Origin: Posidonia oceanica
Lineage: Eukaryota > Streptophyta > Magnoliopsida > Alismatales > Posidoniaceae
DNA length: 64,000 bases
NCBI GenBank assembly: GCA_037176725.1
Contig: JAZBRS010000057.1
Location: 87,689,501-87,753,500 of the forward strand
Reading direction: 5' to 3'
Positions 10,564 through 22,329 of this stretch are shown here, in pieces. Both the position numbers and the translations under genes were made by a program. The notes beneath the pieces were generated by a model. It did no database searches. It was not told the DNA's origin and worked only from the letters and a program-made list of their open reading frames with translations. The number at the start of each line of letters is the position of its first letter. The first letter of the stretch is position 1.

Positions 10564-11909
10564 CTACTGATAGTACTTCTTGAGGTAACACAAGTTGACT
10601 GGCTCGAACTGCTCGACCTGGTCCATGTCCTCAAGAGTTATAGCGCCGCCCAAGAAGATCTGTTTGACCACAAATAGGCCGTGCCAGTTAGGTCGGAATT
10701 TGCCTCGACCATCGGGTAGATGGATGGCACGCAGAACGAGATCTCCTGGCTAGAAGCTTCTGGGCTGGACTTTCTTCAAGAACGCTCTAGCCATCCACTT
10801 CTGGTAACAGTGAGCATTGTGCATAGCTTGTAGTCTGTGCTCATCAATCAAATTCAGTTGGACGCAGTGGTCTTCGACACATTCTACCTCTTCCAACTCA
10901 GCTTCTCGTAGGATCCGCAGTGAGGGGATCTCCACTTCGACAGGTAACACCGCTTCCATGCCGTACACCAGAGAGTACGGGGTGGCTCCCGTCGAGGTCA
11001 GGATTGATGTCCTGTACGCCCAGAGCGCGTACGGGAGCTTGTCATGCCAATCCTTATGGGTTTCTGCCATCTTCTTCATGATTTTGACAATATTTTTGTT
11101 AGCAGACTCCACTGCCCCATTCATCTGTGGCCGATAAGGCGAGGAGCTGTGATGCTTGATCTTGAGACTCTGCAGGTACTCCTCGATTCTTTTGGCAATG
11201 AAGTTTGTACCATTATTAGAGATGATGGAGTGTGGGACCCCATATCGGGCAATGATATTGTTCCTGATAAACTTTTCTGTTGCCACAGTGATGACTGTCT
11301 TATAAGAGGCTGCTTCCACCCACTTAGTAGAGTAGTCAATCGCCACCATGATGAAGCGATGACCGTTCGAAGCAGCAGGGTGTATTGCGCCAATGACATT
11401 GATCTCCCAAGTGGAGAAAGGCCATGGCGAAGACATGTTATGCAGCTTTTGTGGGGGAGTCTTGATAAAGTTACCATGGATCTGGCAGTTGTGGCATTTA
11501 CGCACAAAACGGTAGCAATCTGCTTCCATGGTCCGCCAGAAATATCCTTGGAGCATGATCTTCTTGGCTTGGAGGACGCCGTTCATGTGCGGGCCACAGG
11601 TCCCTGCATGCACTTGAAGCATCAGCGTGTCAGCCTCTGACTTGTTTAGGCAGCGTAATAGCATCTGATTATATGATCTTCTGTATAGCTGCTCGGCCCC
11701 TAACACATACTTCGACACCAGACGTGCCAAAGTTCTCTTATCTGCTGCTATGGTGCCAGGCGAAAGGCTGTCGGACTCCAGGAAAACCTTGATGTCATGA
11801 TACCACAGCCGCTCCTCTGCTGAATCTACCTCCTCTATGTTCATGCAATGCGCGGGCTGCTCTATGCGGGTAACTGATACATCTACTGCACTGTCTTCAG
11901 GTATACTGA
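10564..11909 (-). pseudogene. E1 integrase with C-terminal domain, catalytically altered
   Basis: The N-terminal zinc finger has its His-Cys pattern (HAGTCGPH and CHNC). The core has WEINVIG where the usual form is WGIDVIG, and IISNNGTNF where IISDNGTNF is usual; the Glu is kept in GAVESANKN. The first two Asp of the D,D-35-E triad are therefore Asn, so the enzyme would be inactive. The E2 copy keeps both Asp. After a TAG at 10750 (Gln to stop) the frame continues through PGDLVLR, GRGKFRPNW and LKKYYQ to a natural stop at 10564-10566, which is the usual C-terminus of this lineage. This part of the polyprotein would integrate the cDNA. Confidence 0.92.
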
Positions 11910-12906
11910 GCCAGGATGCCAGGGTTGCTAGTGCGTCTGCATACGCGTTCTTTGCTCTGTTCATATATGTGAAGCAGATGCTCCCAAATTCTTCTATTAG
12001 CTTCAGTGGGTGTTAGTGATATGGCACAAGTTTTGGATCTTTTGTCTTCCAGTCGCCATTCACTTGAGAGATCACCAGCATGGCATCACCGTGCACATGC
12101 AACTTCTGCGCCTTATGCTCGAGGGTGACTTTCAATCCCAGGATGCATGCTTCATATTATGTTTCATTGTTTGTGCATGTGAAAGTAAACTTCCTCGCAA
12201 AAGGAATCATCTGTCCCTGGGGCGTGGTCAGTACTGCGCCTACGCCTCGGCCCTTCTTGTTGACAGCGCCATCAAAGTACAGCTGCCATTGCTCTTGGTC
12301 CTCAGGGTCTTTCTCCTCAGACTCCTCCATTGCAAAGAGAATGTCCTCGTCAGGGAATTGCATTTGGAGTGGCTGGTATTCAGGCAGAGGGAAATCAGCA
12401 AGGTGATCTGCCATGGCCTGGCCCTTCATGGATTTCTGTGTGACGAAGGTGATGTCGTACTGAGATAACAACACCTGCCACTTGACACATCTGCCCACCA
12501 AAGCTGGCTTCTGAAAGAGGAACTTGATAGGATCATGCTGGCACAAGAGCTGAACTGGGTATGCCATCATATAGTGCCTTAGTTTCTGTGCAGCCCAGAC
12601 TAGGGATAGGCAGGTCTTCTCCATTGTGCTGTACCTAGCCTCGCATTCATTAAACTTCTTGCTCAGGTAATAAATGGTACGCTCCTTCCTACCAGATTCG
12701 CCATGTTGGCCCAAGACGACGCCCATGGAATGCTGCGTGGTAGAGAGGTAGAGAAGCAAAGGTCTCCCTGGCATGGGAGGAACCAGGACAGGAGGTTTGA
12801 TCAGAAGCTGCTTGATTTTATCAAATGCATCCTGGCACTCCTCGCTCCAGTCGATTTGTGCATTCTTCTTCAGGAGCTTGAATATGGGTTCGCAGATGGG
12901 CGTAAG
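11910..12906 (-). pseudogene. E1 dual RNase H region
   Basis: Two RNase H modules follow RT. The first begins near 12774 with RPLLLYLSTTQHSMG and runs through RTIYYLSKKF and LRHYMMAY, as in Ty3-type RNH. The second carries LYFDGAVNKKGRG, YEACILG and NAYADALATLASW, which supply the acidic residues of an archaeal-type RNase H. Possession of both is a recognised feature of the Tat lineage. Stops lie at 12157 (TAA) and 12013 (TAA), with reading frame kept. The E2 copy has Glu codons at both places. The domain would degrade RNA in RNA-DNA hybrids during cDNA synthesis. Confidence 0.88.
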
Positions 12907-14067
12907 CTATGCAATGAAGCGACTGATATACTATAAACGCCCAAGTAGGCCTCGGACCTGCTTTTCAGTCTTGGAGGGTGGCATGTCCACGATGGCTTTT
13001 GCTTTCATCAGGTCCACTTCAATCCCTCTCTGGCTAATAATGTAGCCTAGAAGTTTGCCAGATGATACCCCAAACACGCATTTACTGGGGTTAAGCCTCA
13101 GTTTGTATTTCCTCAAGTAGTCAAAGAGCTTCTTCAGGCAGGCAAGGTGATCCTTAGGCTCTTTGGTTTTGGCAATCATGTCATCTACATAGACCTCCAC
13201 TTCTTGGTGCATGAGGTCATGGAAAAGTGTAGTCATGGCCCTCTGATAGGTTGCACCAGCATTCTTCAGCCCAAACGGCATAACTTGATAGCAGAAGACC
13301 CCCTAGGGGGTGATGAATGAAGTCTTTTCCATGTCTTCTTCTGCCATTTTGATCTGATTATAGCCGGAGAAGCTGTCCATAAAGGATAGCATCTTGTGGC
13401 CTGCAGTGTTGTCAACTAGGATGTCAATATGAGGCAATGGGAAATCGTCCTTGGGACTCGCCTTGTTCAGGTCCCTATAGTCGATACATATCCGGATGCG
13501 GCCATCCTTCTTGGGCACTGGCACAATGTTCGCAAGCCACTCAGGGTAAAGAACGACCTTTAGAAAGTTGACACTGGGCTGCTTCATTATCTCCTCTTTG
13601 ATCATGAGCAGCCACTATGGTCGCCATCTTCTTAGCTTCTGCTTTACTGGCTTGGCATCTGGATCCAAGGGCAGGTTATTGACTACTATTTTGACATTGA
13701 GGCCAACCATGTCTTCATAGCTCCAGGCGAAGACATCTGCATACTCTTTCAGAAATGCAATGAACTCTGTTCTGGCCTGGGACGATAATAGGGCGCTGAT
13801 GCGAACTTCTCTGGCTTCCTCGGCTGTGCCGACGTTAACAACCTCTGTCTCCTCTTCAACATGAAGGTTGGGTTCTTCTGGATCGTCGTCATAGGGCCGA
13901 AACTCAGGCGATGGTCCATCATTCTCACCCTCACCTGCATCGTCTTCTTCTTCGTATGCAACAAGTTCTGAGAGGATCTCCTTTTCAAAGGTAGGGTTTG
14001 TTATGTCAAAGGAGTGTAGATGTTCTGCTTCTTGGCCCTGGTGACACTTCAAGATGGTCACGCATAC
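12907..14067 (-). pseudogene. E1 reverse transcriptase
   Basis: The N-terminal extension has REVRISALLSSQ and DVFAWSYEDM. The catalytic domain has YPEWLANIVPVPKKDGRIR, DYRDLNKASPKDDFPLPHID, SFSGYNQIKMA, MPFGLKNAGATYQRAM and the catalytic motif YVDD (13180-13191), all in family order. In-frame stops are at 13615, 13303 (TAG where TGG, Trp, is expected), 12931 and 12907 (both TAG where Gln is usual). No frameshift is seen. It is the DNA polymerase of the element in its ancestral form; this copy is not translatable. Confidence 0.95.
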
Positions 14068-15492
14068 TCAGGTGTTCCTGTATCCTCGATGCGCGACCTC
14101 TGTCCTAGCAACTTCCTCTATCTGCTCTACCGCTGATGACACTGTTGGTAACTCTGTTTCTGGCACTGCTACTGACTCTACCACTGTTGGCTCTACTGAT
14201 TCAACTGATTCTGTCACTACCTGTACTGCCAATGCCTCCCCCTCCATGCTCCTTCTTGTGGAGGGTATATCAGACTGGTGGCCAATCGGGGTATTGCTGG
14301 AGTAAGGCATGTGCTGCACCCACCACCTAGACCTGCCTTGTGGTCGCAAAGTGATCAGTTCATCCGGTCTAGTAGGGGCCACTACCGTTGAGTCTTCTTC
14401 AATGACCATGATAGAGGCATGGTCCTTCTGTAGGGAGGGGTCCGTAGCCACGGCTTTCCCCTTCTTCACGGCCACCTGATATGCTGCCAGGTCCTCTGTT
14501 AATGACGTGAGCTGTTCCTGGTACAACAGCTCTAAGTCTCCCATCCACGCATCGACCTGGGCCTCGGCGGCCGCTCCTTCCTCCTCGTCCGAGGGTGAGT
14601 CGACGTAGTAAGTGCTGGGGGCCTCTGGCTCTGGCCCGGTTGCTAGATGTACCACGGTTCTAGGTGCTTGCTTTGGCTGGCCTGCGAGCATGGTAGATTG
14701 CGGCAGCCTGATCATCAGTGATCCAAATAGATTGGTCAGCAGTGCCATTGATGGGTGTGCGGCCAAAGTCACTGTCGCAACTGGAGGGAAGGCGGTGCTG
14801 TTCTTCTGGGAGACCAATGGCTGGGAGATTGTGCTGCTCAACAAGGACTCTGGTCTTGGTTGTGATGGTGACTGCACGACCTCTGACGCCATGGGGACCT
14901 GCCACGAGAGTTGATCTTTTGAGGCAGGAGGATGTGTGACTGATTGAGCCAGCGGCGTTGCTTGTGATGCGGCTACTGAAATGGGCTGAGTCGCGCTGCT
15001 GGCTGAACTCAGTGATTGACCCACCAGAGAGGGTGATAGCTGTACTGATGCGACTGCGGTCGCGGGCGGACTGGCTAACTATGCTTGAGCTGGTGTCTTT
15101 GACCTCAGAGCTGTTTGTGCTGGCGTCGGTGATGCTGACAAGACTGCAGGAAGATCAGAGATTGTCAAATCTACCAAAGGGTCTGCCAAATCTGCTGCTT
15201 TATGATCTGTGGAGGGAAGGGCCAGACAAACTTACCGAGATGCTACCGAGCCGAGCTGGATTTCGTTGCAGGTCCGGGCTACCCCTACTGTGCCAGACTG
15301 CTCCTCATCCGAGTAGTAGTCCTCAATGCAGACCTAGTCTTCTCCCGGCAATGAAGGGCTTTGGCATGGCTCCGACTGCACTACGGCTTGAACTGCGCTT
15401 GAACCCAGGATACCTACACTGGTGAAGTTAGCGAGGTCCCGGGGATTGATCATCCTTTGATTCTTCGGCTGCGGACGCTTACTTTCATCAGC
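14068..15492 (-). pseudogene. E1 PR-RT linker, possibly containing the Ogre-type intron
   Basis: This low-complexity Ser/Ala/Pro/Thr/Val-rich segment is in frame with PR and RT. The part 14068-15024 stays open for 318 codons. Near its upstream end lies TCTCG|GTAAGTTTG with the GT at 15235-15234, a strong donor followed at once by an in-frame TAA (15232). Another stop is at 15079, and an ACAG acceptor candidate is at 14081-14078. Ogre elements are known to have a spliced intron between PR and RT, so the linker may be partly intronic. No domain is recognised in it. Further stops are at 15493, 15334 and 14068. Confidence 0.6.
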
Positions 15493-16599
15493 TTAGGGGT
15501 CGTATCCAAGACCCTCATTGTCTCTTCGCTCCTCCACCACGATCGGCTCAGCGATTCCTTGGCCGCATCGCCCGAGCGGCGTCCCCTTGACGTAACCCCA
15601 CCTATGACAGACGTTTTCGACCATCTGGAAAGGGTTATTGTGAATGGCCAAGGAGTTGACACGTTCAAGATCTGGTAAAAAGTTAACTGGCTCGCACTGA
15701 TTAACGCGGTATAAAGCATTAGAGAGTTTAGGATCAAAAGAGACAGTCTGTGAAGAGATAGAGGAGACTGCCTCAATCCGCTCCTTCTCAAAGTTCTCCG
15801 CCAGAACAATGATGACATCATCACCTCGGCGGAACTTGATCATGCGATGGAGGGTCGAGGGGATAACCTGATGCTTGTGGAGCCAAGGGCGCCCAAGTAG
15901 AAAGTTGAAGTTAGGCTCCAAGTCAACGACGTAGAATTCCACATCGAATGTGACCGGACCAATGATAAGAGGAATAATCAAACTCCCTAGAGCATCATGG
16001 TGGGTATTATCAAAAGCTGTCATTCCCTTTACAGCCGGAGTAATGTCCTCGGCCTTGAATCCGAGCTTAGTTGCTGTTCGCAAGGGACAGACGTTAAGGC
16101 CTAACCCATTATCGACCAGCGCAAGGGGAATGCGAAAGTTCTTGAATTGTACCGTGACGAACAAGAGTTGGTTATGATTAATCCCCGTCGGAGGTAACTC
16201 ATCACTCGTGAAAGTGATGATCTGGGGCTCCGCAATCGTTCCGACCATGCTTTCCAAGGCGGTAGGTTCTATGGCTTGGGACACATGGGTAGCTTGGAAC
16301 ACGCGAAGAAAAGCCTCGCGGTGTTCGGCAGAGGTGTGTATTAGGTCCCAAATGGATATGTCGGCTTTAACCTTTTTGAGTTGGGAAGTAATGTCGGCCT
16401 TGGGCTGGCCCTTTTTGGTGGTTGGAAGTGTGGCTTTGGGGACAGGTTCAGCTATGGTAGGTACAAGTGGTTGGCCAGATGGTGGCAGGGTTGCAGGTTG
16501 GCCTAAGGGAAGAGGTGCTGCAGGTTCTGGATGGCCAGGTCTAGCCACTGGTGCTGGGGGTTTGCAAGCCCTCCCCGATCGCGTCACTTCCGTGCACAT
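15493..16599 (-). pseudogene. E1 aspartic protease
   Basis: The segment begins with EVTRSGRACKPP, the usual lead-in of Tat proteases. It has the active-site motif LALVDNGLGLNVCP and the flap/fold segments VEFYVVDLEPNFNFLLGRPW and LHKHQVIPSTLH. The family motif is normally D-N-G-S, so the Leu in place of Ser is unusual. It is in frame with gag upstream (stops at 16636 and 16615 between them) and with the linker downstream. It would cleave the Gag-Pol polyprotein. Confidence 0.9.
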
Positions 16600-19293
16600 T
16601 TCTGTGGCGTAGCTCTAAGGTACGCGATGGGTGTCCTAGGTTAGGTTGATAACCATGAGAGCGCGTGCAGCGAGCACGAGAGGGGCTACAAGGGTGCCTA
16701 TTGGTTGAGGGAGGTATGGACAAAGGGGTTGTTGGGAAGGCAAAGGGGGTGGAGGCTGAGGTCTTCCTAACAGGTGCACAAGAGACCCTAGCTGAGGCCT
16801 GCCTAGGAGATGTACTGGGGATGTTGGCTGTGGATTACCTAGTAGGTGTACTGGGGCTTGGGCCCGAGGAAGCATGGTGGCAGGTGCAGAAGAACACTCC
16901 GGCCTGGTGCGTGGTTGGATCATATGAACGCTCGACTCGGAGCCGGCGATAGCCGTGAGATAGAGGGAGACCGGAAAGGGAGTAGAAACATCATGGATAA
17001 GTTCAGAAGGGTCTACCGCAGATGTGGGAGATCCGAAAGGGAAAAGAGAATGGATTCCCGAGGTCCCTGCGCCTCCCGAATAGGAGTGCTCCGGTAGGGG
17101 CTGGTGGACAATGTTAGCTGGGGCAGATGCAGATGCATGAGGTGGTGTGGAAGTGGATGCCTCGTGTGTGTCGATCACAATCGTTCCCGATTCGATCAAG
17201 TCCTGGATAGCATTCCGGAGAGTGTAGCAATTATCCGTCAAATGCCCGACGCTTCGATGGAAATTGCAGAAAAGGTTCACCTTAAACCAATGCGTTAGTG
17301 GGTTTGGTGGCGGGCAAACCTCCAGAAACTTTAGGAGCGACGCAACCTTCGGGAGGACGGCATTTAGCGGTTCCACCAGTGGGGCGAACTTCCGCTTCTC
17401 AATGGGTGGCCGTCTTTGCCTTTGGAATTGTCCTTACTGAACCAGTACGGCAGGATAGACCGGTCAAGTGGTGGTAGTGATCTGTGGTGTGGGGTGTGCC
17501 CTTGGTGCAGGTGCATAAAAGATCTAAGGAGAAGCAGGCGGGGACGCCAGGTGAACAGGCGGAGCAGGAGTGTCGATGTATGCAACAACGGGTTTCGGCG
17601 GATCCTTCTTCTTGGGACGGTTGTTGTTGCTGCCACTGTTGTTGTTGATGGTGCTGCTGCCGCTACTGTTACCACTGGCGGAGACCTGCTTAGCAAGCGC
17701 AGAGAGTGCGGGGAAGTTGCCACTCCGCAACGAACTCTCTACGCGAGTGCCAGCTCGGATCAGTGCAGTGAAGGTCGTGACAGGTTGGATGCTAAGCAGA
17801 GCTCCGGTGGATGGCTGTGCCCCTTTAATAACGATCTCGATAGACTCCTCGTCAGAGGGCCTATCTCGAACTTGTGAAGCAAGGGCGCGCCAGCGGCCGA
17901 TGTACTCCCCGAACGGCTCGCCAGGATTCTGCTTGGTTGCGACCAGGTTTGCGCGCTTTGGAACCAGGTCGAGGTTGAAGGAATATTGTTCCAGGAACAC
18001 CTGGCTTAGGTTGTTCCAAGTCTTGATCACAGACATGTCAAGTGACGTGAACCACTTAAGGGCTGGACCGGACAGACTCTTTTGGAACAGGCGGATCAGC
18101 AACCTCTCGTCAGCCTGAAGCTGGGCAAGATCACCGCAATACGCCTTCCGATGGGCTATGGGGTAGCCCCTACCATCATACTTCTCAAAGTCCGGGATCT
18201 TGAACTTTGGTGGGAGTACTGCCTTTGGGAAATAGCAGAGGTCTCAGAACTGGTAGGTCTGGTGATCTGTACCATGCACTAGACGTAGTGCTTTCTCCAG
18301 AACATCCATCCTGTTATTGATGGGGTCTGGACTAGCTGCCAGAGATGATGGGGCAGCGAGGGTAGGGACCATGTATGCCGATTGGGTCACACCAAGGTGC
18401 TCCTCCGGATCTACCATCACATCGCCTGGTGATGTAATATGATGGCTAGCATACCCGTGCTGTGGTGGAGTGTAAGGGGGAATGCATGTTGAGTTCTGAA
18501 CCTGATGCAAGGGAGGCGGATAGATGATATGCTGTGCAGTGGGTGCAGAATGTTGGAGCAGCAGCGGCCGCACCGGTGCGGTGCCAGGCGGCGGGCCTGC
18601 AGGGTACTGTGCTCCAACCAGTCTGAAGGACTGGCCACCAGGTGGCAGAGGTGCATGTTGTGTGTGGTGTTGTGCAGATGCAAGAGGCGGGATACGTGCC
18701 CCCACCATCAGAACTGTGAGCAGTTGAGACGATGGTCTAGGCGGAAGTGTAGAATGAAATGCATGATATGCGGGAGTAGGCCGCATAGGAATCTCGAGAC
18801 CAGCAGGAAAGAAAGAAGGGCAGACTGATAGAGCCATACCCTGCAGCCACTGGATAGTGTCCATCAAATGCTAGTACTGCTCTTCAGGTGTCCCATCAGT
18901 GGGAACGCTAAAGTGCAGCGCCAGCCAGGGGCCAGAGCCAAGAGGTACAGACTGTTTAGAAGATTGAAGTCCTATGGCAAGAGTCGCCGCAGCAGCAGAA
19001 GGGGTGTCAAAAGTGACGTATCCCTGAGAAGGTGGGGTCGGACGCGCCTCCGGAATGCGAGTGGTGGTCATCAAGATAGACTCGGCGACTGGATCCGGAG
19101 GAGCGAATGTCTGCCAATGTCCCACAACATACTGAGGTGCCCTAGGCGATAGAGGGGGAAACCCTGGTGTCACAAGGGGCACAAAAGGGTTGGAAGCGGG
19201 AGTTGGAGGGACCGAAGTGGAAACTGCCTCCGAGGCCAGGGTAAGCAAGGGTTCGATGGTGCGCTGGGCCATTGCTGACCGAGAGCGAGTCAA
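16600..19293 (-). pseudogene. E1 gag (capsid / nucleocapsid) with several premature stops
   Basis: A likely start is the ATG at 19272 (MAQRTIEPLL), within a frame open from 19293. A long Pro/Ser/Gln-rich N-terminus is followed by the retrotransposon gag domain (FQKSLSGPALKWFTSLDM, FLEQYSFNLDLVPKR, EPFGEYIGRWRALASQV). The zinc-knuckle-like segment is CNFHRSVGHLTDNCYTLRNA. Stops in one continuous frame are at 18871, 18244, 17524, 17464, 17434, 16636 and 16615. At 18244 the E5 gag has CGC where E1 has TGA, a CpG-type transition. The E5 gag is the closest relative in the window. Confidence 0.9.
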
Positions 19294-20487
19294 AATAGGG
19301 CTGCGACAAGCAGAAAGCAGATGAGTTCTACGAGGAGCTATGTTCGCAAAAGCGAATAGCTTAGAAGAAGATGGTCGAGCACAAGTGTCTCAGCAGAGGT
19401 GTCAGTAAGGGGAGGAACTCGAGCTCCAGCTAGGGGACTCGCTCACTGAACTCTGCGAAGGACACAATAGAAACTGGGATTAGAAATAGAAAATGAAATG
19501 TAAATGCATTAAGTTGTGGCATGAATGACATGTATGCTTTCTAGCATGCACTCTCTCACCAATCTAGTGTTTCTTAGCAGGTAGTCTACTTCGAATACCC
19601 ACAAGTGTATAGGTCATCGACTCAGGTCAGAAAAGTAGGTCCCCTGTCTAACTCCTGGCCCAAAGCTCAAGTAATAACAGGGTGGTGCGTTGGTGGCCTC
19701 GACCCCGCCGAAGCGTTGGTAGTACCCTCTACTAGCACCGACACGACCCCTGACAAGGGGAGACAGACCGACCGACTTACGCCATGCCAAAGCATTGGGG
19801 CAAGAGGTCGGGACCGTCCTTCGCAGATTGATAGGTGGACTCAGATGAGAAGATGCATACCCTATATGATGCTTCATGCAAATGATTAAAGTCTTTTATC
19901 TTGCGTATTTTATTAACTCAAGGGGATGCAAGTGTGTTGATGGCTCTAGTTGATCCTGGATTTTATTTTTACTTGCCATTTTTAATTAGCCATGGGGAAA
20001 ACAATCAGTCTCTAATTGTCCTTAGGCTTAATGCAAAAAGGGGAAGAAAATCACCCAAGCATGGCAAGCAACCAACATACATCACAGCAAAAGGCATGTT
20101 CATGGCATGTGCTAGTGTTATGGGCATGCTTAGTGAAAGTAGAAAGCAATCAGCACAACAAAAGGCAGGTAAGGCATAGCATGTGCATCAGTGTAGTGTC
20201 ATAGCATACTCGTGTAAAATAAAGCAAACACCAGACAAAAAGCATGAATTAAAGCAATAATCACGCAAGCATGGCAATGGAATGCTGGAACAAAGGAAGT
20301 ACTTGAATTAAAGCAGCGAATAAAGTAGATAAAGTAAATAAATGCTGAGATAATAATTAAAGAGCAGTGCGATAAGTAAAGGAATAAGGCAATTAAAGGG
20401 AACTAAGCAAGCAGACAAAGCAGACAAAGGCAAACAAAGATGCAAAACACAAGCGAACGAAAACCAAAACGAAAGCCGGAGTGTAGT
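19294..20487 (-). promoter_or_regulatory. E1 leader between PBS and gag
   Basis: This is non-coding. The part at about 19612-19930 is clearly related to E5 54470-54800, including a CCCCT-GACA-AGGGG stem-loop (19747-19760; E5 54600-54614). Conservation of an untranslated leader between the pol-bearing element and the gag-only element makes it a candidate packaging or dimerisation region. The rest is A-rich and GCAAGC-rich. Confidence 0.55.
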
Positions 20488-20506
20488 ATCCCCAGCGGAG
20501 TCGCCA
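20488..20506 (-). other. Primer-binding site of E1, tRNA-Arg(ACG)
   Basis: On the plus strand the site reads ATCCCCAGCGGAGTCGCCA. That is the 3' end of plant tRNA-Arg(ACG) including CCA, so the minus strand carries TGGCGACTCCGCTGGGGAT. It lies one base from the LTR end at 20508. Ogre elements are known to use tRNA-Arg. Confidence 0.92.
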
Positions 20507-21214
20507 TTGTAATAATCTCGGTATTCAGATCGTCCATGCACTCTGCCAAAGCTCATGTGCACCGATCAGAATCAGGTTTACTATTAGCAGTTGTGTCCGA
20601 GAAGGAAGACTTAGCTCGAAAACACTTAAAAAAGCGATAAAAGGGAAGAAAAGAAGAAGATAAGACAAATCAGAGTCGCCACCGTATCTGTTAAGTCGGG
20701 AGACAAGGAAAACTGGGGAAATGCGTGAATAATCACGCAAAACCAAGCAAAAGATGCAATGCAAGAGAAATGAGATGCAATGGGTTGCAAATGATGTGAC
20801 TCGTGCCTAAAATAAGGGCAATATGGTCATTACGGGCCATGAGAAAGGGCAAGGACTCCTGTTACGTGCGGGGAAGGTGTTAGGCACCCCCGACACGCCC
20901 AAGAATCGGTCTTTCTAGGCTTACACTCGCATATGCAGGGAAATGCATACTTTGAATGCCTAAGTGCCATGAATGCCTAATTAGATGCTCATAGGTGTGC
21001 TCTAAGTGATGAAATGCATGCAAGAAATTAAACGCGCAATCTAAGTGCTCAGCAGCGCTGTCTGTGTTTCGAACCAGGCGAAACCTAGTCTGTGAGAACT
21101 CCAGGTAGTAAGCATCACTGCCCTAATGCAAATGCAGGCGATAAAACAAAACGGCGGTAAAACCATACACATGCAAGCGACATGCAAGAGAAAACAATGT
21201 CAAACACGTAAATT

Positions 21215-21600
21215 GGTGTGAGAAATGAAGGTCGGCACGCAAAACAGTGCAAGAAACGAAGTCGACACACAAAACGGTGCAAGAAACAAACTTGGTGCGC
21301 AAAACGGGGCAAGAAACAAAGTCGACACGCAAAATGGTGCAAGGAACAAAGCAAGCAGGCGAAACGGTGCAAAAAACAAAGCAAGCACGCAAAACGGTGC
21401 AAGAAACAAAGCAGGCATGAGAAACAGTGCAAGAAACAAAGCAGGAACACGAAATGGTGCGAGAAACACAGCAGGCACGCAAAACGGTGCAAGAAACGAA
21501 GTGGGCATGCAAAACGGTGCTAGAAACAAAGCAGGCACGCAAAACGGTGCAAGAAACAAAGTAGGCACGCAAAACGGTGCAAAAAACAAAGCGAAAACAA
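21215..21600 (-). repeat. About 30-bp minisatellite in the E1 LTR
   Basis: About 13 units of the form GGCACGCAAAACGGTGCAAG plus AAACAAAGCA occur, plus strand. The same unit family is present in the solo LTR (40290-40575, inverted) and in both E5 LTRs. The open frames through it on both strands are periodic artefacts. Confidence 0.9.
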
Positions 21601-22329
21601 GTGATGTAAGTGCAGAAACAAAACATCATGAAAACATGCAATGCAGATGTAAAAACATGCAAAAGCGAGAAACAAAACAAGTAAAGAGAAGCAAGCGACG
21701 TAAGTGTGAAGACAAACACCACTTAAGGACCACGTAATGCAGGTGTGAAGACTTGCAAAGGGGAAAGGAAGCAAGTAGAGGGATCACCACTATTCTGTGA
21801 CTGTTTCCCACTAAACCGTCCCACGATGTGTCTTGCACGCTGCCCAAAGCTTGCGGTGCAACCGAATCGTGGAAAAGGGGGAAGAAGGTCGCAATTAGTA
21901 GTGAATCTAGGGAAAACTCAACCCAAAAACACTAAGAGTACACGAAAAGTGGAAGTGGAGTTGATAGGCAAGAGGGGAAGTCCTAATCTACATGCATGGA
22001 AAACGCGGAACGAAAACAATGCATGCAATGCGAGTGATATGCAACTAAGGTGCTGTGCAGGGGTTCAGAAGGATTTACCTTGGGGATCTGAAGCCTGATC
22101 TGAGATGAACTTGGTCAGCATCAAAGTCTGCTCCGCCAGGAAGGTCCAGGTAACTTGGTTGTGAAGATCCGGCGGTCCGATTAGAAGATATCCAGGCTTC
22201 AAGGTAGAAGGCTCAAGAACAAGGGAGAAGAAGGGATCTAAGTGTAAAAAGGGATCCTAGGGGTGTGCAAAACAGGTCCTCCCACATACATGGGAGCTAG
22301 GGGTGCTTAAAAGTGTGCAAACAAGCTAA

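Noticed and set aside
21123..21737. Open frames of up to 199 codons in the E1 LTR minisatellite
   Set aside because: Low-complexity repeats rich in Cys/Phe/Val or Gln/Asn/Lys, present in several frames and homologous to non-coding LTR arrays elsewhere.
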